Assembly (NCBI RefSeq): GCF_965139615.1
Contig: NZ_CBCSIQ010000014.1
Coordinates: 1-64,000, forward strand
DNA length: 64,000 bases
DNA from: Kerstersia similis
GTDB taxonomy: Bacteria; Pseudomonadota; Gammaproteobacteria; Burkholderiales; Burkholderiaceae_B
Reading direction: 5' to 3'
A program made the position numbers and the translations under genes. Positions 62,486 through 64,000 of the stretch are shown piece after piece. The stretch's first letter is position 1; every line of letters begins with the position of its first letter. A model generated the notes under the pieces. That model did no database searches. It was given only the letters and a program-made list of their open reading frames with translations, and had not been told where the DNA came from.

Positions 62486-62643
62486 GCAGAGAGTTCCGGT
62501 GAGGGCCAGCGATTCTTTTCGGGAGCCAGGGGCGTGTTCGAACGATGGCGGAGCCGCGCCGTTGCCGGGCTTTCTCCGCCGCACCCCAGTATCTCAAGTC
62601 ATTGTGACTGAATCATGACTTCCGGTGTGTGTCTATCCGTGTG

Positions 62644-63042
62644 TCAGGCTTGTTCTGGTCGGGGGACGTACACCTCGTGCCAAAGCGTGACTTTGCCATG
62701 GACATCGAACTGGGTCAGCAGGACGGCATGGAAGTGCTCGGTGCTGCCGTCTTGCTTGCAGATGCTCACGCGCATGGCAAAAACGGCCGAGTGTTCGTCG
62801 GCAACGGTGTGGTCTATCGTGTATTCGATGCCGGACAGCGAGCGTTTTATGTCTTCCAGAAACGCCTGGTAGTTCTGGTGGTTGGCCTGGTAGCGCCGGC
62901 CATTGGCTTCAACGATGAAAGCCGGGGCGAAGCACTCGCCGATTCGTTCGGGTGTCAGCGTGGAGCCGTGGTTCAGGTATTTTCGATTCCAATCCAGGAC
63001 TTGATGGGCTTGGCGCAGGTTGTTCTCGCGTTGGGTCGGCAT
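62644..63042 (-). CDS. NTF2-like (SnoaL-type) protein
   Basis: A 132-residue cone-shaped-fold protein: FAPAFIVEANGRRYQANHQNYQAFLEDIKRSLSGIEYTIDHTVADEHSAVFAMRVS and a C-terminal VLLTQFDVHGKVTLWHEVY. Such proteins are small-molecule isomerases, hydrolases or ligand carriers; nothing here tells which. Possible start at MPTQ with AAGGAAAT upstream. Confidence 0.75.
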   Translation of the reverse strand: MPTQRENNLRQAHQVLDWNRKYLNHGSTLTPERIGECFAPAFIVEANGRRYQANHQNYQAFLEDIKRSLSGIEYTIDHTVADEHSAVFAMRVSICKQDGSTEHFHAVLLTQFDVHGKVTLWHEVYVPRPEQA

Positions 63043-63114
63043 ATCGCTTGATTTCCTTGTAGGGTTGCCGGGCGTCTTCAGGGGAGTGCCGACAGCGGTT
63101 GGCGGCCGCGTCGC

Positions 63115-63981
63115 TCAATGTTGCGTTGCGGTCAGGATATGGCGCAGATGGCTGGCACAGGCAGAGTCGATGCGGCCTTGTTGCAACGCGATATCGACGG
63201 TGCGCTGGCAAAGTTCGACATAAAGTGGGAGGCTGGCCGGGTCGAAGGATTGCAATGCTGCGACATGGCCGGCGACCGATGGCGCATCGCCACGGGAAAC
63301 CGGTCCGGGCATGCCGGCGGCAATCCCGCTGCCGGCAATCGAGGCCAGGGTTCCCTGGAGCAGGGGCAGCAAGGCATGGAGGGCGTCTTCTTCGCTGGCC
63401 CCCCAGGATTGCCACATGCGTACCGCGTCATGCAGCAAGGCATTGATGAATTGCGAGGCATAGCCCGCAGCGGCATGATACAGCGGCCGGGTGCCAGGGG
63501 GCAGGTGATTGATTCTGCAGCCCAGGCGCGCGGCCAGTGCGGCCAGTTCGGCATCCAGCGGCGCCGCGGCCTCGATGGTGACTGTGCAGCCTGGCAGGTG
63601 TTCGATGGCCGCAGCCGGGTCGGCGAAGGTTTGCAGGGGATGGAACCCGCCAGTCAGCGCACCCGCAGCTTTTGCGGCGTCCAGGGCCGAGACATCGGTG
63701 GCGCCGCTGCAATGCACGACTCGCGCGCCTGCACGCCAGCGCACAGCGGCCGCAGCAGCTGCGATGGCGGCATCGGGCGTGGTGATGAAAACGAGGTGGC
63801 AGCAGTCGGCGACTTCCTGGGCATGATCCAGGGCGGTGCAGCCCGGGAGGCTGGCGGCTAGTTGTTGCGCACTGGCGGGCGTGCGGCTGGCAATTGCCTT
63901 GATGTTCAGGCCGCGCGCATGGCAATGCCCGGCCAGGGTTCGGGCAAGCCTGCCTGCACCGATGAAACCGATGCTGCCCAT
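63115..63981 (-). CDS. Rossmann/DUF2520 domain protein (NADP-dependent reductase-like)
   Basis: A 288-residue protein. The N-terminal Rossmann domain starts GSIGFIGAGRLARTLAGHC and includes VVHCSGATDVSALDAAKAAGALTGGFHPLQTF, typical of the DUF2520 family; the C-terminal helical DUF2520 domain holds PLYHAAAGYASQFINALLHDA. It resembles ketopantoate-reductase-like enzymes, function unknown. The ATG is 19 bases from the window edge. Confidence 0.82.
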   Translation of the reverse strand: MGSIGFIGAGRLARTLAGHCHARGLNIKAIASRTPASAQQLAASLPGCTALDHAQEVADCCHLVFITTPDAAIAAAAAAVRWRAGARVVHCSGATDVSALDAAKAAGALTGGFHPLQTFADPAAAIEHLPGCTVTIEAAAPLDAELAALAARLGCRINHLPPGTRPLYHAAAGYASQFINALLHDAVRMWQSWGASEEDALHALLPLLQGTLASIAGSGIAAGMPGPVSRGDAPSVAGHVAALQSFDPASLPLYVELCQRTVDIALQQGRIDSACASHLRHILTATQH

Positions 63982-64000
63982 CGCGTCGGATGGCAGAGGG

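Overview
The window is GC-rich, gene-dense DNA of a free-living or host-associated betaproteobacterium. The combination of a complete aerobic phenylacetate (paa) cluster under a TetR-type PaaR, several LIV-type ABC transporters, FepBDGC iron uptake and AraC/PchR-like iron regulation fits the Alcaligenaceae (Bordetella, Achromobacter, Kerstersia neighbourhood). The genus is an inference; there is no rRNA, tRNA or other marker here. I saw no prophage, insertion sequence or CRISPR array, so most of the window reads as chromosome made of catabolic and transport modules.

Region by region. 0.1-3.8 kb: an iron-type AraC regulator diverges from a SAM methyltransferase and an MFS transporter, with Fur-box-like AT-rich sites between them. 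3.8-27.5 kb: the phenylacetate regulon. paaG-paaI-paaK and paaR lie on the minus strand; paaN, a LIV-type ABC transporter (five genes), a fused hydratase/dehydrogenase and paaX lie on the plus strand; after an Rpn-type nuclease gene come paaJ, paaABCDE, an extra PaaA/PaaC-like gene, paaZ and paaY. Two promoters carry the same 16-base near-palindrome, the probable PaaR operator. The cluster carries two ring-cleavage aldehyde dehydrogenases (PaaN and PaaZ) and two regulators (PaaR and PaaX). 27.6-34.4 kb: small modules (LysR/RidA, a truncated HxlR next to NmrA and quinone reductase genes, an OmpA-like protein, a periplasmic Ntn hydrolase, a parvulin).

34.8-42.5 kb: a second, probably aromatic-acid, module. 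It holds a two-component flavin monooxygenase, a LIV transporter with a fused permease-ATPase, and an IclR regulator that closely resembles MhpR. 42.7-49.8 kb: a tyrosine phosphatase, DUF2789 and EF-hand proteins, FepBDGC with a good Fur box, a GNAT protein and a small DNA-binding-like protein.

49.8-56.7 kb is the most interesting stretch. A TonB-dependent receptor that strongly resembles E. coli YncD (PqqU, the PQQ importer) forms a likely operon with a thioredoxin-like protein and a 2,5-diketogluconate-reductase-type aldo-keto reductase. It diverges from a membrane PQQ-dependent glucose/quinate-type dehydrogenase and a TetR regulator, with a perfect 19-base palindrome between the two arms. 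No pqq biosynthesis gene is present in the window. I read this as a PQQ-scavenging and periplasmic sugar-oxidation locus. 56.8-64 kb: a polar amino-acid ABC transporter with an RpiR regulator, a ParB-fold lipoprotein, an NTF2-like protein and a DUF2520 reductase.

A recurring structural theme is a stable stem-loop just after the binding-protein gene in all three ABC operons that begin with one.
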